Shown: one piece after another, positions 1 to 8,376 of the stretch | How positions within the stretch are numbered: the stretch's first letter is position 1 | How the letters are laid out: each line of letters opens with the position of its first letter | Assembly: GCF_016592155.1 (NCBI RefSeq) | Contig: NZ_AP024237.1 | Span: 1,860,001 to 1,924,000, forward strand | Length of the DNA stretch: 64,000 nucleotides | Direction of reading: 5' to 3' | Source of the DNA: Mycobacterium heckeshornense | Lineage (GTDB): Bacteria; Actinomycetota; Actinomycetes; Mycobacteriales; Mycobacteriaceae | Translations under genes and position numbers: made by a program | The notes under the pieces: model-generated | Told to the model about the DNA's origin: nothing | The model's input: the letters and a program-made list of their open reading frames with translations, nothing else | Databases searched by the model: none

Positions 1-365
1 AGACGCTGGTTCCCGAGTTGGAGAAGCGGCTGGATGACATCAACGCCCAGCTCGATGTGCCGATCACGGTCCATATCAACGGCTGTCCCAACTCGTGTGC
101 GCGTATCCAGGTGGCCGACATCGGCTTCAAGGGCCAGATGGTCGACGACGGCCATGGCGGGTCCGTTGAGGGATTCCAGGTGCATCTGGGTGGCCGCCTG
201 GGGCTGGACAGCGGATTCGGCCGAAAGCTGCGCCAGCACAAGGTCACCAGCGACGAGCTCGGCGACTACGTCGACCGGGTGGTGCGTAACTTCGTCAAGC
301 AGCGCAATGAGGGTGAACGTTTCGCGCAGTGGGCGATGCGAGTCGACGAAGCAGAACTGCGATGA
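1..365 (+). CDS. nirA: Ferredoxin-sulfite reductase NirA, C-terminal part (copy 1)
   Basis: Only the last ~120 residues are in the window; the gene begins upstream of base 1. The visible part carries NGCPNSCAR, which supplies two Cys of the [4Fe-4S]-siroheme centre, and the C-terminal domain matches the complete second copy at 6354-8033 almost throughout (for example DIGFKGQM and SVEGFQVHLGG). The enzyme reduces sulfite to sulfide with six electrons from ferredoxin in the cytoplasm. Its stop overlaps the cysH start (ATGA), so the two are translationally coupled. The rest of this copy, and any leader peptide before it, cannot be seen. Confidence 0.93.
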   Translation, partial: TLVPELEKRLDDINAQLDVPITVHINGCPNSCARIQVADIGFKGQMVDDGHGGSVEGFQVHLGGRLGLDSGFGRKLRQHKVTSDELGDYVDRVVRNFVKQRNEGERFAQWAMRVDEAELR

Positions 366-1105
366 CCGGACAGGCGAACGAGTACACCGAAACGGAACTA
401 CGCGAGCTGGCTGCGCGTGGCGCGGCGGAGATGGATGGTGCCAGCGCGATCGACCTGTTGCGTTGGACTGAAAAGCATTTCGGCGGTGTCGACGGGCCCC
501 GCGGATGGGCGACGTGCGATTACGTGGTGGCCTCCAACATGCAAGACGCGGTGCTGGTGTCATTGGCGTCAAAGGTACGTCCGGGTGTGCCGGTGCTCTT
601 TCTCGATACCGGTTATCACTTCGCGGAAACGATCGGAACCCGCGATGCGGTCGAGGCCGTCTACGACGTGCGGGTCCTCAATGTCACTCCTGAGCACACG
701 GTGGCCGAGCAGGACGCAATGCTGGGCAAGGATCTGTTTGCGCGTGATCCCAACGAGTGCTGCCGCTTACGCAAGGTGGTTCCGCTGGCTAAAACACTGA
801 GCAGGTACTCGGCGTGGGTGACTGGGCTGCGGCGGGTCGAGGCGCCGACTCGCGCCAACGCCCCGTTGATCAGCTTCGACGAGCAGTTCGGGCTGGTGAA
901 GGTCAACCCGTTAGCCGCGTGGACTGATCAAGACGTGGCCGATTACATCGCCGAAAACGATGTTCTGGTCAATCCGCTCGTCGATGAGGGCTATCCGTCG
1001 ATCGGCTGCGCTCCATGTACCGCCAAACCGGCTGAGGGCGCTGATCCGCGCAGCGGGCGTTGGCAGGGACGGTCGAAAATCGAATGCGGGCTGCACTGCT
1101 CATGA
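362..1105 (+). CDS. cysH: Adenylyl-sulfate (APS) reductase CysH (copy 1)
   Basis: The 247-residue protein reduces adenylyl sulfate to sulfite and AMP, the step before NirA. The iron-sulfur motif of assimilatory APS reductases is complete: CC at residues 133-134 (NECCRLRK) and CAPC at 216-219, followed by the C-terminal ECGLH that carries the catalytic Cys. This separates it from PAPS reductases, which lack the cluster. I chose the ATG that overlaps the nirA stop; an upstream in-frame start would run far into nirA. It is about 85% identical by eye to the second CysH at 5617-6357. It ends in LHCS rather than LHAS. Confidence 0.94.
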   Translation: MTGQANEYTETELRELAARGAAEMDGASAIDLLRWTEKHFGGVDGPRGWATCDYVVASNMQDAVLVSLASKVRPGVPVLFLDTGYHFAETIGTRDAVEAVYDVRVLNVTPEHTVAEQDAMLGKDLFARDPNECCRLRKVVPLAKTLSRYSAWVTGLRRVEAPTRANAPLISFDEQFGLVKVNPLAAWTDQDVADYIAENDVLVNPLVDEGYPSIGCAPCTAKPAEGADPRSGRWQGRSKIECGLHCS

Positions 1106-1154
1106 GCACCGCGCCGGCGACGATGCAGAGCGAAGCGATGAGGAGGAGCGGCCA

Positions 1155-1874
1155 ATGACCGCCCTGGTGCTAACCGCCCATGGCAGCAAGGATCCGCGAT
1201 CGGCCGCCAATGTTCGCGCGGTTGCCAGCCGAATCGCGCTTCTGCGGCCGGACTTGGACGTGCGGATCGCCTTCCTGGAGCAGAATTCCCCCAACCTGGT
1301 CGATGTGCTCGGCGGGTTGCCGGATGTCCGCAAGGCGGTGGTGTCGCCGCTGCTGCTGGCCAGTGCCTACCATGCCCGCGTCGACATCCCGAAACAGATC
1401 GTGCGCGCCGGTGCCCATGGTGCGCGACAGGCCGGTGTCCTCGGCGAGGACGACCGGCTGGTGTCGGTGGTGCGCGAGCGGCTCGCCGAGGTGGGGGTGT
1501 GTGCTCGTGACTGCGAAGTGGGTGTGCTGGTGGTCGCGATCGGTTCGTCGGACAGGGCAGTGAACGCGCGTACCGCGACGGTGGCGGCCAAACTTGCGGC
1601 GGAAACCCGCTGGGCAGGTGCCGCAACGGCTTTCGTTACCGGACCGCAGCCGTCGGTGGCCCAGGCCGCCGATCGCTTGCGCAGCCGCGGTGCCCGCCGG
1701 CTCGTCGTCGCTCCGTGGTTCTTGGGTCCGGGACGACTACCCGACCGGGTGCAGGCCTTCGCCCATCACGAGGGTGTCGCGATGGCCGCACCGTTGGGCG
1801 CGCACCGGCTGGTGGCCGAGACTGTGCTGGATCGCTTCGAGGAGGCATTAGCCGGCCCGGCGGCCGCGGCCTGA
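1155..1874 (+). CDS. CbiX/SirB-type chelatase (copy 1)
   Basis: The 239-residue protein belongs to the class II chelatases. It starts with LVLTAHGSKDPRS, the N-terminal metal-binding His motif, and has YHARVDIP near residue 75; two repeated half-domains are visible (second around residue 120 onward). The likely job is ferrochelation of sirohydrochlorin to siroheme, the cofactor of NirA, which fits the gene order nirA-cysH-chelatase. The ATG at 1155 follows an AGGAGGAG ribosome-binding site about 7 bases upstream. The M. tuberculosis counterpart (Rv2393) sits in the same place. Cobalt chelation for cobalamin is an alternative that sequence alone does not exclude. Confidence 0.85.
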   Translation: MTALVLTAHGSKDPRSAANVRAVASRIALLRPDLDVRIAFLEQNSPNLVDVLGGLPDVRKAVVSPLLLASAYHARVDIPKQIVRAGAHGARQAGVLGEDDRLVSVVRERLAEVGVCARDCEVGVLVVAIGSSDRAVNARTATVAAKLAAETRWAGAATAFVTGPQPSVAQAADRLRSRGARRLVVAPWFLGPGRLPDRVQAFAHHEGVAMAAPLGAHRLVAETVLDRFEEALAGPAAAA

Positions 1875-1925
1875 AGTTTGCGGCGCGAAGAAGTCCGCCG
1901 ACGAGCTTGCCAAATGTCGACGCGC

Positions 1926-2876
1926 CTACCTGTGGGATTTCAGTGTGCGGGTCCTGATGTGACTGAGCAACTCTCGTATTGCCCCGGCCGGCGGGGTGCG
2001 CCCGCCAACCCAGATGGCTCGAAGCTGACGCCGCAGGTTCAACTCGGGGACAGTGACGGCACGTAGCCGACCAACCGCCAGGTCGTCGGCCACTGCTAGC
2101 CGGCTCATGACCGCCGGTCCCGCGCCGGCCAGCACTGCTGCGCGCATGGCCGCCGCGGACGACAATTCGATTACCGGGGGCGCTTGCTGCATTTGGTCGC
2201 CGAGCACCCGGCGCAGCGCCATCGTCAGCGAATCGCGTATGCCCGAGTGAACTTCGCGGGTCACGAGCGGTGTTTGCGCAACTTCGGCGGCGCTCACGGC
2301 TCGTGACTGCCGAGCCCACTTGTGGTTCGCCGGGACGACGACCACCAGTTCGTCATGTGCTACGACACAGTTGCCTAATCCACGCGGCGGAGTGGGCTTT
2401 TCGATAAATCCAAGGTCGGCTGTGCCGTCGCGAACCGAAGCGATGGCACCGTCACTGTTGGTGGCGGTCAGAATCACCTCGGGTGCGGTGCTGCCCCGCT
2501 CCTTGGCGGCAGCCTGCAGCGACACCAGCCAATGGGGCATAAGCTGCTCGGCGATCGTCTGGCTGGCCACCACCTTGATCCGCTGGCGGCTTTTCGCTCG
2601 CAACGACCCCAGACCCGCGTCGACCTCATGGGCGACTTCAACCAAGCGGGTGGCCCACTCAGCGACGAGAACCCCGGCAGGGGTGAGTTCTGAGCCCCGT
2701 GTCGTCCGGACGGCCAACGCCACACCGATCTGGGCCTCCATCGCCGCCAAGCGCGCTGACACTGCCTGTTGGGTCAGCCCGAATTCGCGTGCGGCACCAC
2801 CGAGGCTACCCGTCTTGGCGATTGCCAGAAAGATTTCGAACGACGCGAGTTCGGGCATTCGGGGGCTGAGCACCAT
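1926..2876 (-). CDS. LysR-family transcriptional regulator
   Basis: The 316-residue protein has a LysR helix-turn-helix near the N-terminus (SLGGAAREFGLTQQAVSARL, about residues 24-43) and a long effector-binding domain. It is transcribed away from fprA-ferredoxin and lies between the two sulfite-reduction operons, so a role as a sulfur-metabolism activator is a reasonable guess but not shown. From memory it resembles M. tuberculosis Rv2282c, which is not located next to nirA. An alternative start is the ATG at 2858 (MPELASFEIF), which would remove six residues and sits closer to the usual LysR N-terminus. Confidence 0.85.
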   Translation of the reverse strand: MVLSPRMPELASFEIFLAIAKTGSLGGAAREFGLTQQAVSARLAAMEAQIGVALAVRTTRGSELTPAGVLVAEWATRLVEVAHEVDAGLGSLRAKSRQRIKVVASQTIAEQLMPHWLVSLQAAAKERGSTAPEVILTATNSDGAIASVRDGTADLGFIEKPTPPRGLGNCVVAHDELVVVVPANHKWARQSRAVSAAEVAQTPLVTREVHSGIRDSLTMALRRVLGDQMQQAPPVIELSSAAAMRAAVLAGAGPAVMSRLAVADDLAVGRLRAVTVPELNLRRQLRAIWVGGRTPPAGAIRELLSHIRTRTLKSHR

Positions 2877-2987
2877 GGTCGATCAAATCGATTCACGGTG
2901 TGTATTTCGCCCTGGTACCCGTTGGCTCATCGGGCATCGTCCCCCCGGGGTTACGGGCCGCTCAGCAGAACTGCCCACAAGGATAGC

Positions 2988-3001
2988 TTGTGAGTCCACA
3001 A
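2988..3001. promoter_or_regulatory. Candidate LysR operator (inverted repeat)
   Basis: TTGTG-AGTC-CACAA is a perfect 5-bp inverted repeat in the divergent region between the LysR gene and fprA. LysR regulators often bind such T-N11-A-type dyads near their own promoter. The arms are short and chance occurrence is possible. Confidence 0.3.
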
Positions 3002-3136
3002 TACTTAGCCCTCTACCCGACGGCACCTTCAAACGTGAACCATTACAGGCGTGACCTGTGAAACCAGCGAGGCGCCGGCAGCTCGGCAGCGCGACTATCA
3101 TCGCCGCGATCTGCGCGGCGGCAGGAGTCTGTGAAT

Positions 3137-4543
3137 ATGCGTCCTTACCATATCGCGATCGTGGGTTCAGGACCCTCGGGATTTTTCGCCGCGGCGTCGT
3201 TGCTGAAGAGCGCGGACTGCTCCGATGGGGTCGATGTTGTGGTCGACATGCTGGAGATGTTGCCGACGCCGTGGGGTCTGGTGCGCTCGGGGGTGGCGCC
3301 GGATCATCCGAAGATCAAGTCGATCAGCGGGCAGTTCGAGAAGATTGCCGAGGACCCACGGTGTCGGTTTTTCGGCAATGTGGTGGTCGGTGAGCACGTC
3401 GGGTCCGCCGAGTTGGCCGAGCGTTACGACGCGGTGATCTATGCGGTGGGCGCGCAGGCGGACCGGGCGTTGAACATCCCTGGGGAGAACCTGCCGGGCA
3501 GCATGTCGGCGGTGGATCTGGTGGGCTGGTATAACGCGCATCCGCACTTTCAGCACTGCTCCCCGGATCTGTCAGCTGGGCGGGCGGTGGTGGTGGGCAA
3601 TGGCAACGTCGCCCTGGATGTGGCCCGGATCCTGGTGACCGACCCCGATGTGCTCGCAGGCACTGATATCGCCGATCATGCGTTGGCGTCGCTGCGCGCG
3701 TGCGGGGTGCAGGAAGTGGTGATCCTTGGTCGGCGCGGCCCGCTGCAGACGGCGTTTACCACGCTGGAGTTACGGGAGCTCGGTGAGTTGCAGGGAGTCG
3801 ATGTGGTAGTCGATCCCGCGCAGCTGGCCGACATCAACGACGAGGATGCGATCGCGGTGGGCAAGACCACCAAACACAACATCAAGGTGTTGCGTGACTA
3901 CGCGGGGCGCGCGCCGCGTCCCGGGCATCGCCGAATCGTGTTCAGGTTTTACACCTCTCCTATCGAGATCACAGGGACTGAGCGGGTGGAATCGATTGTC
4001 CTGGGCCGCAACGAGCTAGTCAGCGATGAGCGCGGCCGGGTGGTGGCCAAAGACACCGGCGCCCGCGAGAAGTTGGCTGTGCGGCTGGTGGTGCGCTCGG
4101 TGGGCTATCGCGGTGTGCCAATCCCGGGGCTGCCGTTCGACGAGAAAACCGCAACGATCCCCAACACCAACGGCCGGGTGGTCGGCAGCCGCAACGAATA
4201 CGTCGTGGGCTGGATCAAGCGCGGCCCCAGCGGGGTGATCGGCACTAATAAGAAAGACTCCCAAGACACCGTCGACACACTGCTCGCCGACCTCGCCGAT
4301 GCCGCGCCGTCGGGGCTCGCCGTTTTCGCTGCCGACCACGCCGATCAAATCGCCGATTGGCTGGCCTCGCGCCAACCCAAACTTGTCACCGCCACCCACT
4401 GGCAGGCCATCGACGAACATGAACGCACAGCGGGCCAACCACACGGACGGCCCCGCATCAAACTGCCCACCATCGACGAACTACTGCGTATCGGGCACGC
4501 CTATCCGTGCCCGGCAAACCTGGTGCCCTCAGTAAATCGATAA
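3137..4543 (+). CDS. fprA: NADPH:ferredoxin/adrenodoxin-type oxidoreductase FprA
   Basis: The 468-residue flavoprotein transfers electrons from NADPH to ferredoxin. The FAD-binding motif AIVGSGPSGFFAA is at the N-terminus, the NADPH-binding GNGNVALDVARI lies near residue 155, and the C-terminal YVVGWIKRGPSGVIGTNK segment is typical of adrenodoxin reductases. It aligns along its full length with the FprA sequence I know from M. tuberculosis. The ATG at 3137 is 9 bases from AGGAG; a GTG at 3131 is possible. The ferredoxin gene follows 20 bases downstream, and both sit between two sulfite reductase operons, pointing to electron supply for NirA. Confidence 0.94.
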   Translation: MRPYHIAIVGSGPSGFFAAASLLKSADCSDGVDVVVDMLEMLPTPWGLVRSGVAPDHPKIKSISGQFEKIAEDPRCRFFGNVVVGEHVGSAELAERYDAVIYAVGAQADRALNIPGENLPGSMSAVDLVGWYNAHPHFQHCSPDLSAGRAVVVGNGNVALDVARILVTDPDVLAGTDIADHALASLRACGVQEVVILGRRGPLQTAFTTLELRELGELQGVDVVVDPAQLADINDEDAIAVGKTTKHNIKVLRDYAGRAPRPGHRRIVFRFYTSPIEITGTERVESIVLGRNELVSDERGRVVAKDTGAREKLAVRLVVRSVGYRGVPIPGLPFDEKTATIPNTNGRVVGSRNEYVVGWIKRGPSGVIGTNKKDSQDTVDTLLADLADAAPSGLAVFAADHADQIADWLASRQPKLVTATHWQAIDEHERTAGQPHGRPRIKLPTIDELLRIGHAYPCPANLVPSVNR

Positions 4544-4563
4544 CAACATGGAAGGACACGTTC

Positions 4564-4890
4564 GTGGCGTACGTCATCACCGAATCCTGCGTCGACATTA
4601 AAGACAAGGCGTGCATCGAGGAATGCCCCGTCGATTGCATCTACGAGGGGGCTCGCATGCTCTACATCCACCCGGACGAGTGTGTCGATTGCGGGGCCTG
4701 CGAGCCGGTGTGCCCGGTCGAATCCATCTATTACGAAGACGACTTGCCCGAGCAGTGGAGCCACTACCGCCAGATCAACGCCGACTTCTTCGCAGAACTC
4801 GGTTCACCGGGTGGCGCGGCGAAAATTGGACCGACCGCAAACGACCCGATTGCGGTCAAAAACATGGATAGCAAAGCAGAGAGTGCCTAG
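4564..4890 (+). CDS. Seven-iron ferredoxin (FdxA/FdxC type)
   Basis: The 108-residue protein has the mycobacterial 3Fe-4S/4Fe-4S pattern: CVDIKDKACIEECPVDC at residues 9-25, then CVDCGACEPVCPVE at about 40-53. It is the likely electron carrier between FprA, encoded just upstream, and NirA. The GTG start lies 7 bases after GGAAGGA; other upstream starts would run into fprA. Sequence alone does not settle whether it should be called FdxA or FdxC. The C-terminal ~35 residues after the second cluster are a poorly conserved tail. Confidence 0.9.
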   Translation: MAYVITESCVDIKDKACIEECPVDCIYEGARMLYIHPDECVDCGACEPVCPVESIYYEDDLPEQWSHYRQINADFFAELGSPGGAAKIGPTANDPIAVKNMDSKAESA

Positions 4891-4924
4891 CAGAATAGCC
4901 ATGCCGCGTTTTTGGTTTTTGGCC

Positions 4925-5620
4925 TCAGGCCGCCATGCATCCGCCATACACCGCACGGTCGAAGCGGTCCAGCACCGTCGCGGCCACCAGTCGGTGTGCG
5001 CCCAGTGGAGCCGCCATCGAGATGCCGGCGGCACGCGCGAAATCGCTCACCCGGTCGGTTAACCGTCCCGGCGCCAAAAACCACGGCGCGATCACCAGCC
5101 GGCGCGCGCCGCGCCGGCGCAACTCAGTGGTGGCATCGGCCAGCGACCGGGGCCTGGTGGCGAACGCCGTCGCCGCACCCGCCCAGCGGGTGCCGGCTGC
5201 CAGCCTGGGCGCCACCGAAGCGGTGCGGACATTTGCGTCGCCGTGCGACGAGCCGATGGCCACCACCAGGACACCGATTTTCGTATCCAGCGGGGAAACC
5301 CCTATGTCGCTGAGTCTTTCGCGCAGCACCGCCAGCAGGCGACCGTCTTCGCCGAGTACATCTGCCTGGCGCACATCGGCGAAACCGGCGATTTGCCGCG
5401 GTATGTCGACGCGGGCGTGGTAGGCGTCGGCCAATAACAGCGGGCTGACAACCGCGCCCGGCGTCAGCACGTCGACCAGACGTGGTGTGTTGAGCTCGCA
5501 GAACGCCACCCGTACGTCCAGTCCGGGCCGCATGCGAGCGATGAGCCGCGCGAGTGCGCGCGCATTGGCGGCCGCGCGCGGGTCCGCGCTGCCGTGCGCA
5601 GTCAAGACGAGTGTGGTCAC
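4925..5620 (-). CDS. CbiX/SirB-type chelatase (copy 2)
   Basis: The 231-residue paralogue of the chelatase at 1155-1874 has the same LVLTAHGSADPR start, YHARVDIP and the GTRWAGAATAFAT repeat of the second half. The GTG at 5620 overlaps the cysH stop (GTGA). It probably inserts iron into sirohydrochlorin for NirA. This copy is the one in the position expected from M. tuberculosis synteny (downstream of cysH, with nirA divergent from hemW). By eye the two chelatases are roughly 60% identical, much less alike than the two CysH proteins. Confidence 0.85.
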   Translation of the reverse strand: MTTLVLTAHGSADPRAAANARALARLIARMRPGLDVRVAFCELNTPRLVDVLTPGAVVSPLLLADAYHARVDIPRQIAGFADVRQADVLGEDGRLLAVLRERLSDIGVSPLDTKIGVLVVAIGSSHGDANVRTASVAPRLAAGTRWAGAATAFATRPRSLADATTELRRRGARRLVIAPWFLAPGRLTDRVSDFARAAGISMAAPLGAHRLVAATVLDRFDRAVYGGCMAA

Positions 5621-6357
5621 GATGCGTGCAGCCCGCATTCGACCTTGCCCGTCCCCTGCCAGCGCCCGCTTCGTGGGTCGGCCCCGTCGGCAGGCTTGGC
5701 GGTGCACGGAGCGCAGCCGATCGACGGATAGCCTTCGTAGACAAGGGGATTGACCAAGACATCGTTTTCCGCGATGTAGTCGGCCACGTCCTGGTCGGTC
5801 CAGGCCGCCAGCGGGTTGACCTTGACCAGCTTGAACTGCTCGTCGAAGCTGATCAATGGGGCGTTGGCCCGGGTCGGCGCCTCCACCCGACGCAGGCCGG
5901 TCACCCATGCCGCGTATCCGCGCAGCGCCTTGGACAGTGGGACGACCTTGCGCAGCCGGCAGCACTCGTTCGGGTCGCGCGCGAACAGGTTTTTGCCCAG
6001 CAGCTTGTCCTGCTCGGCCACGGTGTGCTCGGGGGTGATGTTGAGCACATGCACGTCGTAAACGGCCTCGACCGCATCGCGGGTGCCGATTGTTTCCACA
6101 AAGTGGTAGCCGGTGTCCAAGAACAGCACCGGCACACCCGGGCGGACCTTGGCGGCCAGATCCACCAGCACGGCGTCCTGCATGTTGGAGGCGACCACGT
6201 AGTTACAGGTCGCCCAGCCTCGGGGACCGTTGACGCCGCCGAAGGTCTCGTCGGTCCACTGCAGCAACTCGGTGGCGCTCGCGCCGTCCAATTCGGCCGC
6301 GCCGCGCGCCGCCAGCTCACGCAGCCGCGCCTCAGTCCATTTCGTCGGATCGCTCAT
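5617..6357 (-). CDS. cysH: Adenylyl-sulfate reductase CysH (copy 2)
   Basis: The 246-residue protein has the full APS reductase signature: NECCRLRK, GCAPC and VECGLH near the C-terminus. Substrate, reaction and cofactor are as for copy 1. The ATG at 6357 overlaps the nirA stop (ATGA) and the stop overlaps the chelatase start, so the three genes form a coupled operon nirA-cysH-chelatase. The N-terminal ~10 residues differ from copy 1 while the catalytic core is nearly identical. Confidence 0.94.
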   Translation of the reverse strand: MSDPTKWTEARLRELAARGAAELDGASATELLQWTDETFGGVNGPRGWATCNYVVASNMQDAVLVDLAAKVRPGVPVLFLDTGYHFVETIGTRDAVEAVYDVHVLNITPEHTVAEQDKLLGKNLFARDPNECCRLRKVVPLSKALRGYAAWVTGLRRVEAPTRANAPLISFDEQFKLVKVNPLAAWTDQDVADYIAENDVLVNPLVYEGYPSIGCAPCTAKPADGADPRSGRWQGTGKVECGLHAS

Positions 6358-8033
6358 CGCAGATCGTCCTCGTCGGCTCGCATAGCCCAGTGGGCGAACC
6401 GCTCACCGTCGTTGCGGTGCTTGATGAAATTGCGGACCACCCGATCGATGTAGTCGCCAAGCTCGTCGGCAGTCACCTTGTGCTGGCGAAGCTTTCGGCC
6501 GAACCCGCTGTCCGCACCGAGGCTGCCGCCCAGATGCACCTGAAATCCTTCGACCGATCCGCCGTGGCCGTCGTCGATCATCTGGCCCTTGAACCCGATG
6601 TCGGCGACCTGGATGCGCGCGCACGAATTCGGGCAGCCGTTGATGTTCACCGTGATCGGCACGTCGAGCTGGGCGTTGATATCCTCGAGCCGCTTTTCCA
6701 GTTCAGGCACCAAAAGCTGTGCACGACCTCGGGTTTCGGCAAACGACAGCTTGCAGAACTCGATCCCGCTGCACGCCATCAGGTTCCGGCGCCAGTGCGA
6801 CGGCCGTGCCGGCAGCCCCAGCGCGTCCAGGACGGTGATGAGGTCGTCGAGCTTGTCGTCGGGCACGTCGAGGATGATCAGCTTCTGGTAGGCGGTGAAC
6901 CGGGCCCGATCCGAGCCGGCCCGCTCCATAAGGTCGGCCACCGCCGACAGTTTGGTGCCGGTGACCCGCCCGGCGATCGGAGCGACCCCGACCGCATTGA
7001 GCCCGTTTTTCAGCCGCTGCACACCCACGTGGTCGATCGGGTGTGTGACCGGTTCGGGCGCCGGGCCGTCGACGAGCGGACGTTGGAGGTACTCCGTTTC
7101 CAGCACTTCACGGAACTTCGGTATGCCCCAGTCCTTGATCAGAAACTTCAGCCGGGCCTTGGAGCGCAGCCTCCGGTAGCCGTAGTCGCGGAAGATCGCC
7201 GTGACGGCTTCCCACACGTCGGGCACCTCGTCGAGCGGCACCCAAACACCGACCCGCTGGGCCAGCATTGGGTTGGTGGACAGCCCGCCACCCACCCACA
7301 AGTCAAGGCCAGGCCCGTGCTCGGGATGGCGTACCCCGATAAAAGAGACGTCGTTGATCTCGTGGGCGACATCCTGCAGACCCGACACCGCGGTCTTGTA
7401 CTTGCGGGGCAGGTTGGCGTAGTCCGGGTTGCCGATGTAGCGGCGAACGATCTCCTGGAGCGCGGGGGTGGCATCGAGCACCTCGTCGAGCGATTCACCG
7501 GCCAGCGGCGAACCGAGCATGCCGCGCGGGCAGTCGCCGCAGGCCTCGGTGGTCTGCAAGCCGACCGCGGCCAGTCGCCGCCAGATCTCGGGAACGTTCT
7601 CGATTTCGATCCAGTGGTACTGCAGGTTCTCTCGGTCGGAGATGTCGGCGGTGTCGCGGGCGAACTCGGTCGAGATCTGGCCAAGGGTTCGGATGGCGGC
7701 GGCCGAGAGTGCCTTGCCGTCGGTGCGCACCCGCATCATGAAGTAGCGGGCTTCCAGCACATCGGCGTTGTCGTCGCCGGTCCAGGTGCCGTCGTAGCCT
7801 TCGGCACGCTGGGTGTAAAGGCCCAGCCAGCGGAACCGGCCACGCAACTCGGTCTTGTCGATGCTGTCGAATCCACGCTGGGCGTAGATGTTTTCGATGC
7901 GGACCCGCACGTTGAGCGGATCGTCGTCCTTCTTCAGCCGCTCGGTGGCATTGAGCGGCTCGTGATAGCCCAGCGCCCACTGGCCTTCACTACGGCCCTT
8001 AGGACGAGGGGGGCTGGGACGGGAAGTGGTCAT
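6354..8033 (-). CDS. nirA: Ferredoxin-sulfite reductase NirA (copy 2)
   Basis: The 559-residue enzyme reduces sulfite to sulfide. Two ferredoxin-like reductase repeats are visible. The [4Fe-4S]-siroheme Cys lie in CSGIEFCKL and NGCPNSCAR. A Tyr in GLYTQRAEGYDG and the Cys of TEACGDCP match the pair that forms a Tyr-Cys cross-link in the M. tuberculosis enzyme. The ATG at 8033 sits 9 bases after AAGGAG. The M. tuberculosis protein is usually drawn with a longer N-terminus (SAKENP), and the same codons exist here, but they encode the ribosome-binding site. A cysteine-rich leader frame precedes it (8140-8244). Confidence 0.95.
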   Translation of the reverse strand: MTTSRPSPPRPKGRSEGQWALGYHEPLNATERLKKDDDPLNVRVRIENIYAQRGFDSIDKTELRGRFRWLGLYTQRAEGYDGTWTGDDNADVLEARYFMMRVRTDGKALSAAAIRTLGQISTEFARDTADISDRENLQYHWIEIENVPEIWRRLAAVGLQTTEACGDCPRGMLGSPLAGESLDEVLDATPALQEIVRRYIGNPDYANLPRKYKTAVSGLQDVAHEINDVSFIGVRHPEHGPGLDLWVGGGLSTNPMLAQRVGVWVPLDEVPDVWEAVTAIFRDYGYRRLRSKARLKFLIKDWGIPKFREVLETEYLQRPLVDGPAPEPVTHPIDHVGVQRLKNGLNAVGVAPIAGRVTGTKLSAVADLMERAGSDRARFTAYQKLIILDVPDDKLDDLITVLDALGLPARPSHWRRNLMACSGIEFCKLSFAETRGRAQLLVPELEKRLEDINAQLDVPITVNINGCPNSCARIQVADIGFKGQMIDDGHGGSVEGFQVHLGGSLGADSGFGRKLRQHKVTADELGDYIDRVVRNFIKHRNDGERFAHWAMRADEDDLR

Positions 8034-8139
8034 TCGCGGGTTCTCCTTCGCGGAGGAGCCGGCATGGACCGCGCACATCACCGGAGGCTGTCCCGGCGGC
8101 GCAGATCCGGCGGCCAGCTGCAAGTACAGGCGGGCGGGT

Positions 8140-8244
8140 CTACGACATCAAGGCCGGACAGCGACAGCTGCAGACACGCTTGAGATCGACGTGCCGACGC
8201 ACCACCAACGGAATGCGAAACAAGCTGCGATGGGCGACGGTCAC
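8140..8244 (-). CDS. Cysteine-rich leader peptide upstream of nirA
   Basis: A 34-codon frame begins with GTG at 8244, ends with TAG, and contains HVDLKRVCSCRC near its end. This HVDL-(K/R)-RV followed by Cys codons is the hallmark of short leader peptides found before sulfur-assimilation genes in actinobacteria, and polycysteine leaders act as cysteine-responsive attenuators in mycobacteria. No Shine-Dalgarno sequence is visible. CACAAT ends 6 bases before the GTG and could be a -10 box, so a leaderless transcript is likely. The stop lies 106 bases before the nirA start. The homology is by motif only. Confidence 0.75.
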   Translation of the reverse strand: MTVAHRSLFRIPLVVRRHVDLKRVCSCRCPALMS

Positions 8245-8376
8245 CCAGCCATTGTGCCATACCCGGCGGCGACCCATGCGACCAGGTCGAACTTTTGCTC
8301 ACGATGAGTAAAACTACCCGCGGTCCCTTAATGGCACGTAAACGCAGCCCGCGAATCTCCTGGCAGGATCGATGCC

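Noticed and set aside
4891..4924. Terminator between ferredoxin and the second chelatase gene
   Set aside because: T runs and a short GGCCTCAGGCC stem are present, but the stem overlaps the chelatase stop and is too short to call.
8041..8060. Longer NirA N-terminus beginning with SAKENP codons
   Set aside because: The codons include the AAGGAG ribosome-binding site 9 bases before ATG 8033, and no good start lies just upstream of them.
6390..8183. Long open frame (about 600 codons) on the plus strand opposite nirA
   Set aside because: It is the antisense of a clear sulfite reductase; the product has no family features and is rich in the residues expected from mirrored GC-rich codons.
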